From Thermoanaerobacterium sp. CMT5567-10 (lineage in GTDB: Bacteria; Bacillota; Thermoanaerobacteria; Thermoanaerobacterales; Thermoanaerobacteraceae), in contig NZ_CP130558.2 in NCBI RefSeq assembly GCF_030534315.2, positions 372,001 to 436,000 of the forward strand: a stretch of 64,000 bases of DNA. The letters run 5' to 3'. The position numbers and the translations under genes are program-made. The notes below the pieces were generated by a model. That model was not told the origin of the DNA, did not search any database, and worked only from the letters and a program-made list of their open reading frames with translations. Shown piece by piece: positions 1 to 8,975 of the stretch (position 1 is the first letter of the stretch; the number at the start of each line of letters is the position of its first letter).

Positions 1-96
1 AATGATTGCCGGACCTATTAATTTTGCCTTAGGGCATCTTTTTAACATTTGCGTAAAGTTCATATTGCTTCCATATGCCAAATATAGTTTACCCAT
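1..96 (-). CDS. Gamma-glutamylcyclotransferase-like (AIG2/GGACT fold) protein, N-terminal part
   Basis: The minus-strand frame starts with ATG at 96 behind a strong GGAGG at about 104-108 and runs off the window edge. The 32 visible residues begin MGKLYLAYGSNMN and continue through a KRCPKAKLIGPA stretch. YxAYGSNM is the substrate-loop motif of the gamma-glutamylcyclotransferase/AIG2 family, followed as usual by a Met/Arg/Cys-Pro segment. Family members remove gamma-glutamyl groups as cyclic 5-oxoproline, but many bacterial members are uncharacterised, so the substrate is unknown. It lies downstream of gltX but beyond a terminator, so it is probably a separate unit. The C-terminal part, with the catalytic Glu, is outside the window. 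Confidence 0.75.
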   Translation of the reverse strand, partial: MGKLYLAYGSNMNFTQMLKRCPKAKLIGPAII

Positions 97-159
97 AAGA
101 TGGCCTCCTTTCAAATTACTAAATTAATATCATAAAAAGTTAACCATAAAAATTATATT

Positions 160-200
160 TAAACTTAAAAAAATAAGAGAACACAATGTTCCCTTATTTT
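160..200 (-). terminator. Rho-independent terminator of gltX
   Basis: Arms at 170-183 and 187-200 form a 14-bp stem with one G-U pair and a 3-nt loop. A T-run follows on the minus strand (169-160). The stem overlaps the gltX stop codon. Confidence 0.8.
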
Positions 201-1636
201 CCTTTAATATTTTCAATGTACTTTATAGCTTTTTCTATCCTTTCTATCGTCTTTTCCTTGCCTAATAACTCCATTATATCAAATAAGCCCGGGCCAAATG
301 TTCTTCCTGATATAGCAAGCCTCGTTGGGTGAAACAAATCTCCGCTTTTTATATCCAATTTTTCTATTAAATCTCGGTATGCTTTCTCAGTCTCAACTAA
401 ATTAAAATCATCTACTTTGTCTAATACTTCAATGGCTTCCTTAAGTATATTATCAACACCATCTTTTTCAAAATATTTTTTTACACCCTTCTCATCATAA
501 TCAAACTCATCATTAAAATAATAAGACATCGCATCGGCGATTTCATTTAAAGTTTTTTCTCTTTCTCTTACAGCACTCACAATCTTTTTAATATAATCGT
601 AATCATAGTTATCGCCTATTAAACCTTTATTAATCAAAAACGGTATGACTTCTTTTGTCAATCTATCGATATCGCAGTTCCTTATATAAATGCCATTTAA
701 CCAAGTCAGCTTCTTCGTATCATATATTGCAGGATTTTTAGATACTCTATCTAAAGTAAATTCACTTATGCTTTTTTCAGTCGTAAATACTTCCTCACCA
801 TCAGAGGGAATCCATCCAAGTAACGTTATATAATTTATGATTGCCTCTGGAAGATAACCTAGGTCCCTAAATTCCTGTACTGATGTAGCCCCATGCCTTT
901 TGCTGAGTTTGCTTCTATCAGGTGCTAATATCATAGAAACATGTGCAAAGTTTGGCTTTTCAAATCCTAATGCCTCATATATAAGAATCTGTTTAGGCGT
1001 ATTGGATAGGTGCTCTTCCCCTCTTATTATGTGGCTTATCTTAAGATCATAGTCATCAATCACAGTTGCAAAGTTATAAGTTGGCATATTGTCAGATTTC
1101 ATTATAATAAAATCATCAAACGTTGAATTGTCAAATTCAACATCACCTCTTATTATGTCATGTACGATTGTTTTCCCTTCTTTCGGCACCTTAAGTCTTA
1201 TAACATATTTCTTGCCTTCATCCATATATCTTTTTACTTCATCAGCCGATAAATTTCGACATTCCCCGGTATACATAGGAGGTTTGCCTGCTTTTTGCGC
1301 TTCTTTTCTCATTTCATCAAGTTCTTCTTTTGTACAAAAACAATAATAGGCTTTACCTTCTTTTACTAACTTATCTGCATAATTTTTATATAAATCTAAC
1401 CTTTTAGACTGATATATAGGTCCTTCATCCCAATCAATTCCCAACCACTTTAGTCCATCTACTATAGCTTTCATAGAATCTCCTGTTGAACGCTCTAAAT
1501 CTGTATCATCAACTCTTAAAATCATTTTACCATTGTTATGCCTTGCAAAAAGCCAATTAAATAGTGCAGTCCTTGCACCACCAATATGTAAATTGCCTGT
1601 AGGACTTGGTGCAAACCTTACTCTAATATCCCTCAT
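194..1636 (-). CDS. gltX: Glutamate--tRNA ligase (GluRS)
   Basis: Class I aminoacyl-tRNA synthetase that charges tRNA-Glu with glutamate in the cytosol. The 480-residue length is normal for bacterial GluRS. The class I HIGH signature is HIGG at residues 17-20, inside [14 protein letters not shown], and the KMSKS counterpart is KLSKRHG at about residue 245. The C-terminal all-helical anticodon-binding region is present. The ATG start is at 1636, about 45 nt downstream of a good sigma-A promoter. It is transcribed alone and ends in its own hairpin. I saw no T-box leader. In bacteria lacking GlnRS the enzyme is often non-discriminating; this cannot be judged here. Confidence 0.97.
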   Translation of the reverse strand: MRDIRVRFAPSPTGNLHIGGARTALFNWLFARHNNGKMILRVDDTDLERSTGDSMKAIVDGLKWLGIDWDEGPIYQSKRLDLYKNYADKLVKEGKAYYCFCTKEELDEMRKEAQKAGKPPMYTGECRNLSADEVKRYMDEGKKYVIRLKVPKEGKTIVHDIIRGDVEFDNSTFDDFIIMKSDNMPTYNFATVIDDYDLKISHIIRGEEHLSNTPKQILIYEALGFEKPNFAHVSMILAPDRSKLSKRHGATSVQEFRDLGYLPEAIINYITLLGWIPSDGEEVFTTEKSISEFTLDRVSKNPAIYDTKKLTWLNGIYIRNCDIDRLTKEVIPFLINKGLIGDNYDYDYIKKIVSAVREREKTLNEIADAMSYYFNDEFDYDEKGVKKYFEKDGVDNILKEAIEVLDKVDDFNLVETEKAYRDLIEKLDIKSGDLFHPTRLAISGRTFGPGLFDIMELLGKEKTIERIEKAIKYIENIKGK

Positions 1637-1681
1637 ATAAACATCCCTTTCAACTGTCTATTGGATTTTAAACTAATTTAG

Positions 1682-1710
1682 ATTATACTGTAATATATAA
1701 TATTTTTCAA
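1682..1710 (-). promoter_or_regulatory. Sigma-A-type promoter for gltX
   Basis: On the minus strand, TTGAAA (1710-1705), a 17-nt spacer and a perfect TATAAT (1687-1682) lie upstream of the gltX start. Confidence 0.7.
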
Positions 1711-1765
1711 CAATCCATCATATTATATGGTTATATGCCAAATTTTTAATATTAGGAGGTACGTC

Positions 1766-2242
1766 ATGAAGGATATCATAGTAAATTTGCTTAAAGAACG
1801 AGGAGTTACCATTGAAGATATGGCAGATCTTGTCTTAGAACTCCAAAAGAAATATTATGATTTGACAAGAGAAGAAGCAATAGAAAGCTTAAATTCTGTT
1901 CTAGATAAAAGAGAAGTTCAAAATGCTGTTTTAACAGGTATAACCCTTGATAAACTGGCAGAAAAAAACATGCTTGAGGAACCTTTGCTTTCAATCCTTA
2001 AAAGAGATGAACCCCTTTATGGAATTGATGAAATATTAGCATTAAGTATTACTAATATATACGGTTCAATAGGACTTACAAACTTTGGGTATTTAGATAA
2101 GATCAAACTTGGCATAATTGGAATCTTGAATGAACATAAGGATGAAAGATGCAATACATTCATAGATGATCTGGTTGCCGCAATAATAGCAGCTGCCTGC
2201 TCTAGAATAGCTCATTCAATTAAAAGCGAAAAATCTAACTAA
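1766..2242 (+). CDS. pgpA: Phosphatidylglycerophosphatase A family protein
   Basis: Member of the PgpA alpha-helical family (Bacillus YutG type), proposed to dephosphorylate phosphatidylglycerophosphate in phospholipid synthesis. The 158 residues carry the recognisable family blocks LTREEA, KREVQNAVLTGITLD, a YGIDEILALSI stretch, NIYGSIGLTNFGYLD and a C-terminal DDLVAAIIAAACSRIAH. There is no signal peptide and no clear membrane span, unlike Gram-negative PgpA. ATG at 1766 is chosen over an upstream in-frame start because AGGAGGT lies at 1754-1760. It is divergent from gltX; a weak TTGGAT-17-TATACT promoter (1661-1689) overlaps the gltX promoter on the other strand. The exact reaction in this organism is inferred from the family. 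Confidence 0.85.
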   Translation: MKDIIVNLLKERGVTIEDMADLVLELQKKYYDLTREEAIESLNSVLDKREVQNAVLTGITLDKLAEKNMLEEPLLSILKRDEPLYGIDEILALSITNIYGSIGLTNFGYLDKIKLGIIGILNEHKDERCNTFIDDLVAAIIAAACSRIAHSIKSEKSN

Positions 2243-2248
2243 ACATTA

Positions 2249-2282
2249 AAAGGGGCTTATTTTAATATTGAGGCCCCTTCAT
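2249..2282 (+). terminator. Terminator between convergent pgpA and msrA
   Basis: AAGGGGC (2250-2256) pairs with GCCCCTT (2273-2279) around a 16-nt AT-rich loop, shared by two convergent genes. The T-tail is short. Confidence 0.6.
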
Positions 2283-2286
2283 TTGA

Positions 2287-2772
2287 TCATTTTTTAAAAA
2301 GCTCTCTTGGAATGTGGCAATAGCCATTAGGATTTTTCTCAAGATATTTCTGATGGTATTCCTCAGCATCATAAAAATTCTTTAATGGCTCAATTTCAGT
2401 CACTATTGATTTATCGTATTTTTTCTGTTCTTCATCTTTCGATTTGATTATGATGTCAGCATCATCACTATCAATATAGTAAATGCCCGTCCGATATTGG
2501 ATCCCTATATCGTTTCCTTGTCTGTCTTTAAGTGTTGGATTTATAATTTTCCAATAATTTCTTAATAAATCTTCCAGTGATATTATGTTTTCATCGTACT
2601 TTATGTGACAAGCTTCTGCAAAGCCTGTTGTGTTTGTGCAGACTTCTTCGTATGTTGGATTTTCTTTGTTTCCGTTTGCATAACCAACTTTGGTTTCAAC
2701 AACACCATCTATAATGTCAAAATAAGCTTGAACGCCCCAAAAACACCCTCCAACTAAAACTATTTCTTTCAT
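2287..2772 (-). CDS. msrA: Peptide-methionine (S)-S-oxide reductase MsrA
   Basis: Repairs oxidised methionine by reducing the S-sulfoxide form, using thioredoxin as electron donor. The catalytic motif GGCFWG is at residues 8-13, with Cys10 the nucleophile. The family blocks GYANG and the C-terminal [12 protein letters not shown] are present. At 161 residues it is a single-domain MsrA with no fused MsrB. The ATG start at 2772 follows GAGGAGGAA. A sigma-A promoter lies directly upstream, so it is probably monocistronic. It is one of two oxidative-stress proteins in the window; the other is the SOD-like protein near 57.5 kb. Confidence 0.96.
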   Translation of the reverse strand: MKEIVLVGGCFWGVQAYFDIIDGVVETKVGYANGNKENPTYEEVCTNTTGFAEACHIKYDENIISLEDLLRNYWKIINPTLKDRQGNDIGIQYRTGIYYIDSDDADIIIKSKDEEQKKYDKSIVTEIEPLKNFYDAEEYHQKYLEKNPNGYCHIPRELFKK

Positions 2773-2796
2773 TACTATTCCTCCTCGTTCAAATCT

Positions 2797-2825
2797 AATA
2801 TAAGTTTACCATACAAAGTTGTCAA
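2797..2825 (-). promoter_or_regulatory. Sigma-A-type promoter for msrA
   Basis: Minus-strand TTGACA (2825-2820), a 17-nt spacer and TATATT (2802-2797) sit 25 nt upstream of the msrA start. Confidence 0.75.
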
Positions 2826-2837
2826 AGAAAAATATTC

Positions 2838-3899
2838 TTATTTTATTCTCACCAATTTAAATTTCACTTCACCATTAGTTGTCTCAACACTGTCTAATTT
2901 ATATTGTTTTAAAGGGCTTTCAAAATCTAAAACAGTATTATAATTTTTAATGAGATTATTTAAATATTCTCCTGTTATTTCCACATTTTTAATAGTAATT
3001 GATTCAATATTAAAATTTATTTTGCCTCCATCTACTTTAAAGATACCTTTTAAAGTATAATTATCTCCATCAATTAATGTAAATCCACTATCGTCAAATA
3101 CTATTTTTACATTTTTCAGCATGACATCATAATTATCAATCATATTGCTTATCGATACGTCGCTGAAGGAAGCTGAAACAGCATCAAACTGGATATCAAT
3201 GTTATCAGGCTGTAAACTATCCCAAGGTAATTTAGAAATATTATTTAGCAAAAAATCGAGAGAAGGTATGCTAGTTTCCAATGACTCACTTAAACTTAAT
3301 ATTCTCTGATAATCACCAATTTGTCTTCTAATATTGACCAGCATTTCATTTTTGCTAGATTCTAACTGTTCAATCTTAAGTATCATATTTTTTTGCTCAT
3401 CCAGCTTCTTTTTTAAATCATTGCGCTGATTGTTTAATGCCTCTTCTTCAGATTTTTTATTTTTCAATAGGTAGTTTATGTGATCTAATTTACTGTAAAA
3501 ATAATTAGTAATTATGTCTATGTATATTAATCTATGCAAAAGCTCTGATGCATTATTTGACATTAATAGTATCGATAAGATGGTATTCGTTCCATTCATA
3601 TATAAGAATCTAAACCAACTTTTTACGTTATTTCTTTCTTTTACAATATCTTGATTTAAGCTGGATATTTCTTCTTCCATAGAATCGATTTTCTCATTAG
3701 TATTGAGGATTTCCGTATTAATTTGGTCAAGAAGTCTTAATGATCTGACTTTTTCCATGTTTAAATTAAACAATTCGAGAACAATTTTTTGCTCTTCTAA
3801 TTGGGCATTTTTTAAGTCAGATGCAGGGTCAGAATAAACTATCGTGATTTCGGAAACTATTAAGCAAAAAACTAGTATTATCGAAATATATTTCTTCAT
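2838..3899 (-). CDS. Secreted coiled-coil protein with PcsB-like N-terminal region, function unknown
   Basis: 353 residues. Residues 1-23 look like a signal peptide (KKY followed by a hydrophobic run ending VYS). Residues 25-215 are largely coiled coil and resemble the helical domain of PcsB/CwlO-type cell-wall hydrolase regulators, including a short Trp/Phe-rich stretch (VKSWFRFLYMNG) typical of that group. The usual C-terminal CHAP, NlpC or M23 hydrolase is absent. Residues 225-353 instead look like alternating beta strands (FDAVSASFSDVSIS, VKIVFDDSGFTL, INFNIESITI), which I do not recognise. It lies between comEA and msrA on the same strand. A role as a non-enzymatic regulator or scaffold at the wall is inference only. 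Confidence 0.6.
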   Translation of the reverse strand: MKKYISIILVFCLIVSEITIVYSDPASDLKNAQLEEQKIVLELFNLNMEKVRSLRLLDQINTEILNTNEKIDSMEEEISSLNQDIVKERNNVKSWFRFLYMNGTNTILSILLMSNNASELLHRLIYIDIITNYFYSKLDHINYLLKNKKSEEEALNNQRNDLKKKLDEQKNMILKIEQLESSKNEMLVNIRRQIGDYQRILSLSESLETSIPSLDFLLNNISKLPWDSLQPDNIDIQFDAVSASFSDVSISNMIDNYDVMLKNVKIVFDDSGFTLIDGDNYTLKGIFKVDGGKINFNIESITIKNVEITGEYLNNLIKNYNTVLDFESPLKQYKLDSVETTNGEVKFKLVRIK

Positions 3900-3940
3900 A
3901 ATTTCTCCCCATAATGTTCTATATGGAACAAATTTACATC

Positions 3941-4558
3941 TTAGTCTACTGTTATCTTGTCTTTTATTTGCTCAAATAATTTTGGACCAATCCTTGAAAC
4001 GTTCATAATATCTTCTATTTTTTGAAAGTTCCCATGTTGTTCTCTAAAGTCGATTATACGCTGTGCAGTGACTTCACCGATCCCCGGCAATGTATCAAGC
4101 TCTTCCTTTGTAGCCTTGTTTATGTTTATCTTGCCATCAGCTTTTTTAACATCACTGATTCCTCCTGTAGAACTACTATCTTCTCCAACTTTTGGTATCT
4201 TTATCATTTGCTCATCTTTCACTTTCTCGGCCAAATTAATGTTGGAAAGATCTGCACCTTCCAAAGCACCACCTGCAAGTTTTATAGCGTCATCAATCCT
4301 GTCACCATCTTTCATTGTATATACACCAGGTGATTTAACAAGTCCTGTTACATAGACTTTTATTTCTTTGGGCTTTTCATTGCTTACCATTTCATTTGTA
4401 TTATCTGCATTTAAGACCGAATCAGTGCTTTTTAAACTCATATCAATGTTACTTCCATTGTTTTTATTTTTTTCAAAAATAAAATATCCTGTTGTAAAAA
4501 GTACTACAACAAGCAATATAATTATTCCATACTGTTGGTTTTTAGTTAATTTAAACAT
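3941..4558 (-). CDS. comEA: ComEA-family helix-hairpin-helix DNA-binding protein
   Basis: 205 residues. An N-terminal membrane anchor (about residues 10-30) is followed by a variable linker, a SLBB-like domain (about 66-125, IKVYVTGLVKSPGVYTMKDG) and a C-terminal double helix-hairpin-helix (about 142-205, with INKATKEELDTLPGIGEVTA and VSRIGPKLFEQIK). This is the standard ComEA architecture: a membrane-tethered receptor that binds incoming double-stranded DNA during natural transformation. No comEB or comEC partner is adjacent here. The ATG start at 4558 follows GAGAGGTGAAAC. Natural competence is known in Thermoanaerobacter/Thermoanaerobacterium; that it occurs in this strain is inferred. Confidence 0.9.
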   Translation of the reverse strand: MFKLTKNQQYGIIILLVVVLFTTGYFIFEKNKNNGSNIDMSLKSTDSVLNADNTNEMVSNEKPKEIKVYVTGLVKSPGVYTMKDGDRIDDAIKLAGGALEGADLSNINLAEKVKDEQMIKIPKVGEDSSSTGGISDVKKADGKININKATKEELDTLPGIGEVTAQRIIDFREQHGNFQKIEDIMNVSRIGPKLFEQIKDKITVD

Positions 4559-4678
4559 GTTTCACCTCTCACCGATAATTATTTATATAAATATTTCTAC
4601 ATTTTTATATAAATTCCTTTTTAAATTTTATATTTTTTTGGTATACTAAAATTATAAGCGCAAAATGGAGGCAAAAGT

Positions 4679-5935
4679 ATGAAAAAAACTTTTACTTTTA
4701 TTATGGCATTTATATTTTTAATAAGCTTTATCCCCCATGTGTACGCAATTGAAAGTCCACCTCAGATAGTAGGTCCGACCGCAGTATTAATGGATTTCAC
4801 TACAGGACAAGTGCTTTACGATAAGAATATGCATCAAAAGATGTATCCTGCAAGTACAACAAAAATCTTAACTGCAATCATAGCTATAGAAAAAGGGAAA
4901 CTAAATAATGTAGTAACTGTAAACGACGATGTTAAGAATATCGATGGTAATTCTATTTACTTAGTTCCTGGTGAACAGCTTACGTTGGAACAACTGCTTT
5001 ATGCAATGCTTCTTGAATCTGCCAATGACGCTGCAATTGCAGTTGCCGATCATATTGGCGGCAGTGTACAGGCATTTGCTGATATGATGAATAAAAAGGC
5101 AAAAGAGATAGGAGCAAATGACAGTCATTTTGTCAACCCTAATGGATTGCCAGATAATAATCACTATTCGACACCATATGATATGGCATTAATTGCGCGA
5201 TACGCAATGGGAAATGCGACATTTAGAAAAATTGTAAGCACAATACATTATCAGATACCACCTACCAATAAGTTTGACAAGCCAAGAGATTTATGGATTA
5301 GCAACAGACTTATAAAACCTTCAAGTTTCCACTATGATGGAGCAGATGGCATAAAGACGGGTTACACTATAGCTGCAAATCAAGTTTTTGTTGGTTCTGC
5401 CACAAGAAGTGGTCATAGGTTAATATCGGTCATAATGGGAGATGTGGGAACTAACATATGGTCAGATACAATAAAATTGCTTAATTACGGATTTAACAAT
5501 TATACATTGGTCAATCCTCTTGAGAAAGATTCTATTGTAACATATGCAGATATTGGAAAAGTGAAATTCAAATTGCCTCTAATAGCAAAAGATTCTTTCT
5601 ATTACGCTGTACCCAAAGGTGAAGAAAACAACATTAAATCAAGCATAACATTAGATAATAATATTAAAGCACCTATTAAAAAAGGCACTGTATTGGGTAA
5701 AATCAATTTCACTTTTGATGGTAAAAGTATTGGCAGTGTGCAACTTGTTGCAGATGAATCAGTCTACAAAAATTACTTAGGAACCTATTACAATAGCAAC
5801 AGAACTACAATAATAAAAGATTATGGCACGATAAGATCGTATATTGAATTGATATTGGGATTATTTGCTATTTTAGTTTCAGTTGTACTTTGGCGAAGAA
5901 AAAGAGCAAAAAACAGATTCATATTTATAAAATAA
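4679..5935 (+). CDS. D-alanyl-D-alanine carboxypeptidase (PBP5/DacF family)
   Basis: Low-molecular-weight penicillin-binding protein that trims the terminal D-Ala from peptidoglycan pentapeptides. A signal peptide covers residues 1-24. The S11 catalytic triad of motifs is visible: STTK (Ser59/Lys62), SAN at about 118-120 and KTG at about 225 (GIKTGYT). A PBP5 C-terminal beta domain (about 275-370) is followed by a C-terminal membrane anchor (about 390-408) with a basic KRAK tail. The 418-residue length is usual. The ATG at 4679 follows GGAGG. It is divergent from comEA, with a TATACT -10-like element near 4642. DacF/DacB-type sporulation roles cannot be told apart from a vegetative role by sequence alone. 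Confidence 0.93.
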   Translation: MKKTFTFIMAFIFLISFIPHVYAIESPPQIVGPTAVLMDFTTGQVLYDKNMHQKMYPASTTKILTAIIAIEKGKLNNVVTVNDDVKNIDGNSIYLVPGEQLTLEQLLYAMLLESANDAAIAVADHIGGSVQAFADMMNKKAKEIGANDSHFVNPNGLPDNNHYSTPYDMALIARYAMGNATFRKIVSTIHYQIPPTNKFDKPRDLWISNRLIKPSSFHYDGADGIKTGYTIAANQVFVGSATRSGHRLISVIMGDVGTNIWSDTIKLLNYGFNNYTLVNPLEKDSIVTYADIGKVKFKLPLIAKDSFYYAVPKGEENNIKSSITLDNNIKAPIKKGTVLGKINFTFDGKSIGSVQLVADESVYKNYLGTYYNSNRTTIIKDYGTIRSYIELILGLFAILVSVVLWRRKRAKNRFIFIK

Positions 5936-5958
5936 AAGGGGGGCATAGCCCCTTTTTA
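5934..5958 (+). terminator. Bidirectional terminator, carboxypeptidase / DUF362 genes
   Basis: G/C-rich stem with arms at 5935-5944 and 5948-5957, loop ATA, A-run on one side and T-run on the other. It can serve both convergent genes. Confidence 0.8.
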
Positions 5959-7092
5959 TCTGTAAAATAATTTTGCAATATATGGCCTTTTTATGCTTAC
6001 TGCTTTATGTGGACATAATTCCTGGCAGCAAAAACATCTTATGCAGGTTTTAAGATCAACGGTAGGTTTTTTATCTATCATTTTTAATGCTTTAGGAGGG
6101 CAATTAGATACGCATATTCCACAACTTTTGCATACATCATAATCAAAAATTGGATACGGCTTTACATGCTTATCTAAATACTTCATTAAAAATGGTGGTA
6201 TTTTTTCAGTGACACTAAATCCCCTCAAAGTAGGTATATCAAAGTTACTGACTTTAGCTTCTTCAATATTCATTCCATTTATTTTTATATCATCAAAACG
6301 TCCAAGCCCTCTTCTGTGTGCCATAAAAACTGTTGGTGCATCTTCGTGATTTAGTCCGATTATCAATGTTGCTACTGTGTCAAGAGAAAAAACATCGTTA
6401 GATGATATAATCAGTCCTACTTTTTTAGGTTTGCCTGCCGATGGTCCGTTACCTTCCATGGCAATAACTGCATCCATAATCGATAAAACCGGCTTTAAAA
6501 AGACATTGATGTCAATCAACATGTCTGAAAAGTTTTTTACATCAGGCATTGATAAATGATACCCAGCTTTCACAAGTCCTGGTATAGCGCCGAATTGATT
6601 TTTAACTGCCCCTGTATATACTGTCATACCATGTGTTTTTAATTTTGGAAGTGATATAATCGAATCACATTCCATAAGAGCTTTCATAAAAGTCGCTTGT
6701 TTAATAAGCTTCCCATCAGGTATTTTTACAACTATCTCATCAGTATTGTAATTTAGTTCAGCACCAGTCCTTTTTGCAACATCTATCATACCTGTCGTTT
6801 CGTAGATGGATCTTAAAGTCCTCTCACTGAATGGTCCTGCAGGGCTATCACCAATAATAGTAATAGCCCCCATATCTTTTATTGTACTGGCAACAGCTTC
6901 AACTATTGCTGGATGTGTTGTAACAGCATCATCTGGTTTGTTTTTCTTCAACAAATTTGCTTTTAAAAAGACCTTATCTCCTTTTTTTATGTACTTTTCT
7001 AAACCACCAAGATTTTTATAAGACCTTTCTATAGCTTTTTTTACTTCATCCTCAGAGTAGGAATCACACTTTTCTATAGATACAATGTTCAA
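5956..7092 (-). CDS. DUF362 protein with C-terminal 2x[4Fe-4S] ferredoxin domain
   Basis: 378 residues from the TTG at 7092, which has AAGGTGG at a good distance; a GTG four codons upstream lies inside that ribosome-binding site. The DUF362 domain (roughly residues 30-290) includes the family blocks KANLL, THPAIVEAV, IIGDSPAGP and LPKLKTHGMTVYTGAVKNQFG. The C-terminal 60 residues hold two CxxCxxCxxxC clusters (CKSCGICVSNCP and CIRCFCCQELCP), enough for two [4Fe-4S] centres. Family members are redox proteins of unknown reaction, common in anaerobes. It is separated from its neighbours and probably monocistronic. Confidence 0.85.
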   Translation of the reverse strand: MNIVSIEKCDSYSEDEVKKAIERSYKNLGGLEKYIKKGDKVFLKANLLKKNKPDDAVTTHPAIVEAVASTIKDMGAITIIGDSPAGPFSERTLRSIYETTGMIDVAKRTGAELNYNTDEIVVKIPDGKLIKQATFMKALMECDSIISLPKLKTHGMTVYTGAVKNQFGAIPGLVKAGYHLSMPDVKNFSDMLIDINVFLKPVLSIMDAVIAMEGNGPSAGKPKKVGLIISSNDVFSLDTVATLIIGLNHEDAPTVFMAHRRGLGRFDDIKINGMNIEEAKVSNFDIPTLRGFSVTEKIPPFLMKYLDKHVKPYPIFDYDVCKSCGICVSNCPPKALKMIDKKPTVDLKTCIRCFCCQELCPHKAVSIKRPYIAKLFYR

Positions 7093-7139
7093 AATATACG
7101 CCACCTTTAATTACAATATACTTTTTAATATAGAATAGC

Positions 7140-7177
7140 AATAAAATATTATAGGAATGCAACACAGCACATTCCTA
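7140..7177 (-). terminator. Hairpin downstream of the YheO-type regulator
   Basis: Perfect 8-bp arms TAGGAATG (7152-7159) and CATTCCTA (7170-7177) are followed on the minus strand by an AT-rich tail with a broken T-run. It is a moderate terminator. Confidence 0.5.
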
Positions 7178-7205
7178 CGTAAAATTTTTCAATATTCTAT
7201 TAACA

Positions 7206-7862
7206 TCAGTATTTAGTTAGATCATCGCCTACTCTTATTTCATCAAGATAATTGTATATAGTATATCTTGACACGCACAATATTTTTGCGACGTAATCTA
7301 TTGCACCTCTAATTAAAAATGTACCTTTAGCATCTAGCATTTTTACCATATTGACCTTTTCTTCTTTTGACATAAAGTTAACTGGCTTGCCGTAATTCTC
7401 TATTGTAGTATTTACAATGTTCTCTAAAACGTCATTTACGCTGCCTCCGTACGGCTCTACAGGCGTTTCTTCACCATTATTAATTTCACAGAGGTCCTCT
7501 AACGTATTCTTAACCATTATATATTCAGAAATATCAATATTTATGCATAAACAGCCAATAGGTTTACCAGCATCATCTTTGATATAAACAATAGTAGACT
7601 TGAGTATTTTGCCATCTTTACCCTTTGTCTTAAAATTCACTTCATTTTCAGTTTTATTGGCTTTAAGTGATTTCAATATTACCTCTGGTATAGGATTTCC
7701 AACCTCTCTACCCGTTATATGCCCATTACCAACTGCAATTACAGAACTTTGTAAATTTGAAAAATCATATAAAACAACTTCACAATTTTTTCCAAATGTT
7801 TTTGCAATGCTGTCTACAATAGGTATCATGTTTTTTAAAGCCGGATGCACTTTTGTAGGCAC
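7206..7862 (-). CDS. YheO-like PAS / helix-turn-helix transcriptional regulator
   Basis: 218 residues. The N-terminal YheO-type PAS-like domain covers about 5-120 (HPALKNMIPIVDSIAKTFG, CEVVLYDF, GHITGREVGNP, LCINIDIS). The C-terminal HTH domain covers about 155-210 and ends in AKILCVSRYTIYNYLDEI. This layout matches the YheO/DauR family, in which some members sense small molecules such as D-amino acids. The GTG start at 7862 has a G-rich ribosome-binding site. No target operon is adjacent: DUF362 lies downstream beyond a hairpin, so the regulon and ligand cannot be deduced. Confidence 0.85.
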   Translation of the reverse strand: MPTKVHPALKNMIPIVDSIAKTFGKNCEVVLYDFSNLQSSVIAVGNGHITGREVGNPIPEVILKSLKANKTENEVNFKTKGKDGKILKSTIVYIKDDAGKPIGCLCINIDISEYIMVKNTLEDLCEINNGEETPVEPYGGSVNDVLENIVNTTIENYGKPVNFMSKEEKVNMVKMLDAKGTFLIRGAIDYVAKILCVSRYTIYNYLDEIRVGDDLTKY

Positions 7863-7940
7863 TTTTATACCCCCCCTAAAACTTCAAAATATAAATTAAA
7901 CTAATTTAAACATTAAACATTTTATTGAATAAAAAATTAC

Positions 7941-7983
7941 GAAAAAAACCTCCCTGCCTTTATCTGCAGGCCTTGGAGGTTTA
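7941..7983 (-). terminator. Terminator of the nadD-yqeK-rsfS operon
   Basis: AAACCTCC (7947-7954) pairs with GGAGGTTT (7976-7983) around an inner CTGC/GCAG stem, followed on the minus strand by a T-run. Confidence 0.8.
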
Positions 7984-7999
7984 TATTAAAGATATTATA

Positions 8000-8362
8000 C
8001 TAATCAAACATTACATTGTCAAGAGCAATTTCCTTAGCGTCACCCCAAAGTCTTTCCAAAGAGTAGAAGTTTCTCTCATCTTTCGTAAAAATATGCACAA
8101 CAATGCTGCCGTAATCCATCAAAATCCATGTAGCTGAATTATACCCTTCAATATGGTTTACCGTAACACCTTCTTCCTCCAGTCTTTCTAATACCTCATC
8201 ACACAAAGATTTAACATGAGTAGTTGATGTACCACTGGCTATCACAAAGTAATCAGCTACTGTGGTCAATTCTCCCACATAAAGAGCTTTTACTTCCAAT
8301 GCTTTTTTATCATCCAGTATCTTTAAAATCTTTAATGTTAATTCAGCACTGTCTTTACCCAA
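8000..8362 (-). CDS. rsfS: Ribosomal silencing factor RsfS
   Basis: 120 residues of the RsfS/YbeB/Iojap family, which binds ribosomal protein L14 and blocks subunit joining when nutrients are scarce. Visible blocks are VADYFVIASGTS, HVKSLCDEV, EGYNSATWILMDYGSIVVHIF and the Tyr-Leu-Glu-Arg-Leu-Trp-Gly-Asp-Ala end region (FYSLERLWGDA). The start is TTG at 8362 behind GGAGGT. It is the last gene of the nadD-yqeK-rsfS operon, a conserved Firmicute arrangement. Confidence 0.95.
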   Translation of the reverse strand: MGKDSAELTLKILKILDDKKALEVKALYVGELTTVADYFVIASGTSTTHVKSLCDEVLERLEEEGVTVNHIEGYNSATWILMDYGSIVVHIFTKDERNFYSLERLWGDAKEIALDNVMFD

Positions 8363-8395
8363 TGTAATACCTCCGAACTTAAAAAATCTATTATT

Positions 8396-8971
8396 TTACA
8401 AAGTTGAATTTGTCTTAATAATCATATCATTACGAGCAATCACTGTTTTTATATACAATAGTTGATGCTTCTTAATGATATAGTTTATAGTCTGGTCTAG
8501 TGCCATGATAACAGCTTCATCAAGATCGCTTAATGATGCTTTTCGCAAATTCTCTACTCCTTCAAAATTTCTATTGGGTTCAATGTAGTCTGCTAAAAAT
8601 ATTACTTTATCTAATACTGTCATATCTTTATCTCCAGTTGTATGCAGCATAATAGCTCGTTTTATTTCTTCATCATGTATTCCAAAATAATCTCCGATAA
8701 GATATGCACCAACAGGTCCATGCAACAAAGATGGTGACCTTAACAAGACATCGTCTAATTGAATGTTGTATTTATTGGCTAATGAAATAAGTTCTTCATC
8801 GCTGAGATTTTTTGCGCAATCATGAAGAAGCCCTGCTACTTTTGCTTTTTCAATATCTGCATTATATTTTATAGCTAATTTCTCCGCTGTCTCCATCACA
8901 CCTAGGGAATGTTTAAATCTATCTTCATTTAATAATTTTTTCAGTTTATCAACATAAAATTCAGGACTCAT
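8396..8971 (-). CDS. yqeK: HD-domain hydrolase YqeK (symmetrical Ap4A hydrolase family)
   Basis: 191 residues from the ATG at 8971, preceded by GAAGGTGAT and only 4 nt after the nadD stop. A longer form from 9007 would overlap nadD by 32 nt and is less likely. HD-family metal ligands are visible: an early His (FKHSLGVMETA), the HD pair in GLLHDCAK, the LHGPVGAYL block, a later LHTTGD, and Asp in KVIFLADYIEP. YqeK proteins cleave diadenosine tetraphosphate symmetrically to two ADP. Its place between nadD and rsfS is the conserved Bacillus/Clostridia order. Confidence 0.93.
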   Translation of the reverse strand: MSPEFYVDKLKKLLNEDRFKHSLGVMETAEKLAIKYNADIEKAKVAGLLHDCAKNLSDEELISLANKYNIQLDDVLLRSPSLLHGPVGAYLIGDYFGIHDEEIKRAIMLHTTGDKDMTVLDKVIFLADYIEPNRNFEGVENLRKASLSDLDEAVIMALDQTINYIIKKHQLLYIKTVIARNDMIIKTNSTL

Positions 8972-8975
8972 GGTA

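Noticed and set aside
1637-1765. T-box leader for gltX
   Set aside because: The leader is only about 45 nt from the promoter and has no T-box core sequence or antiterminator.
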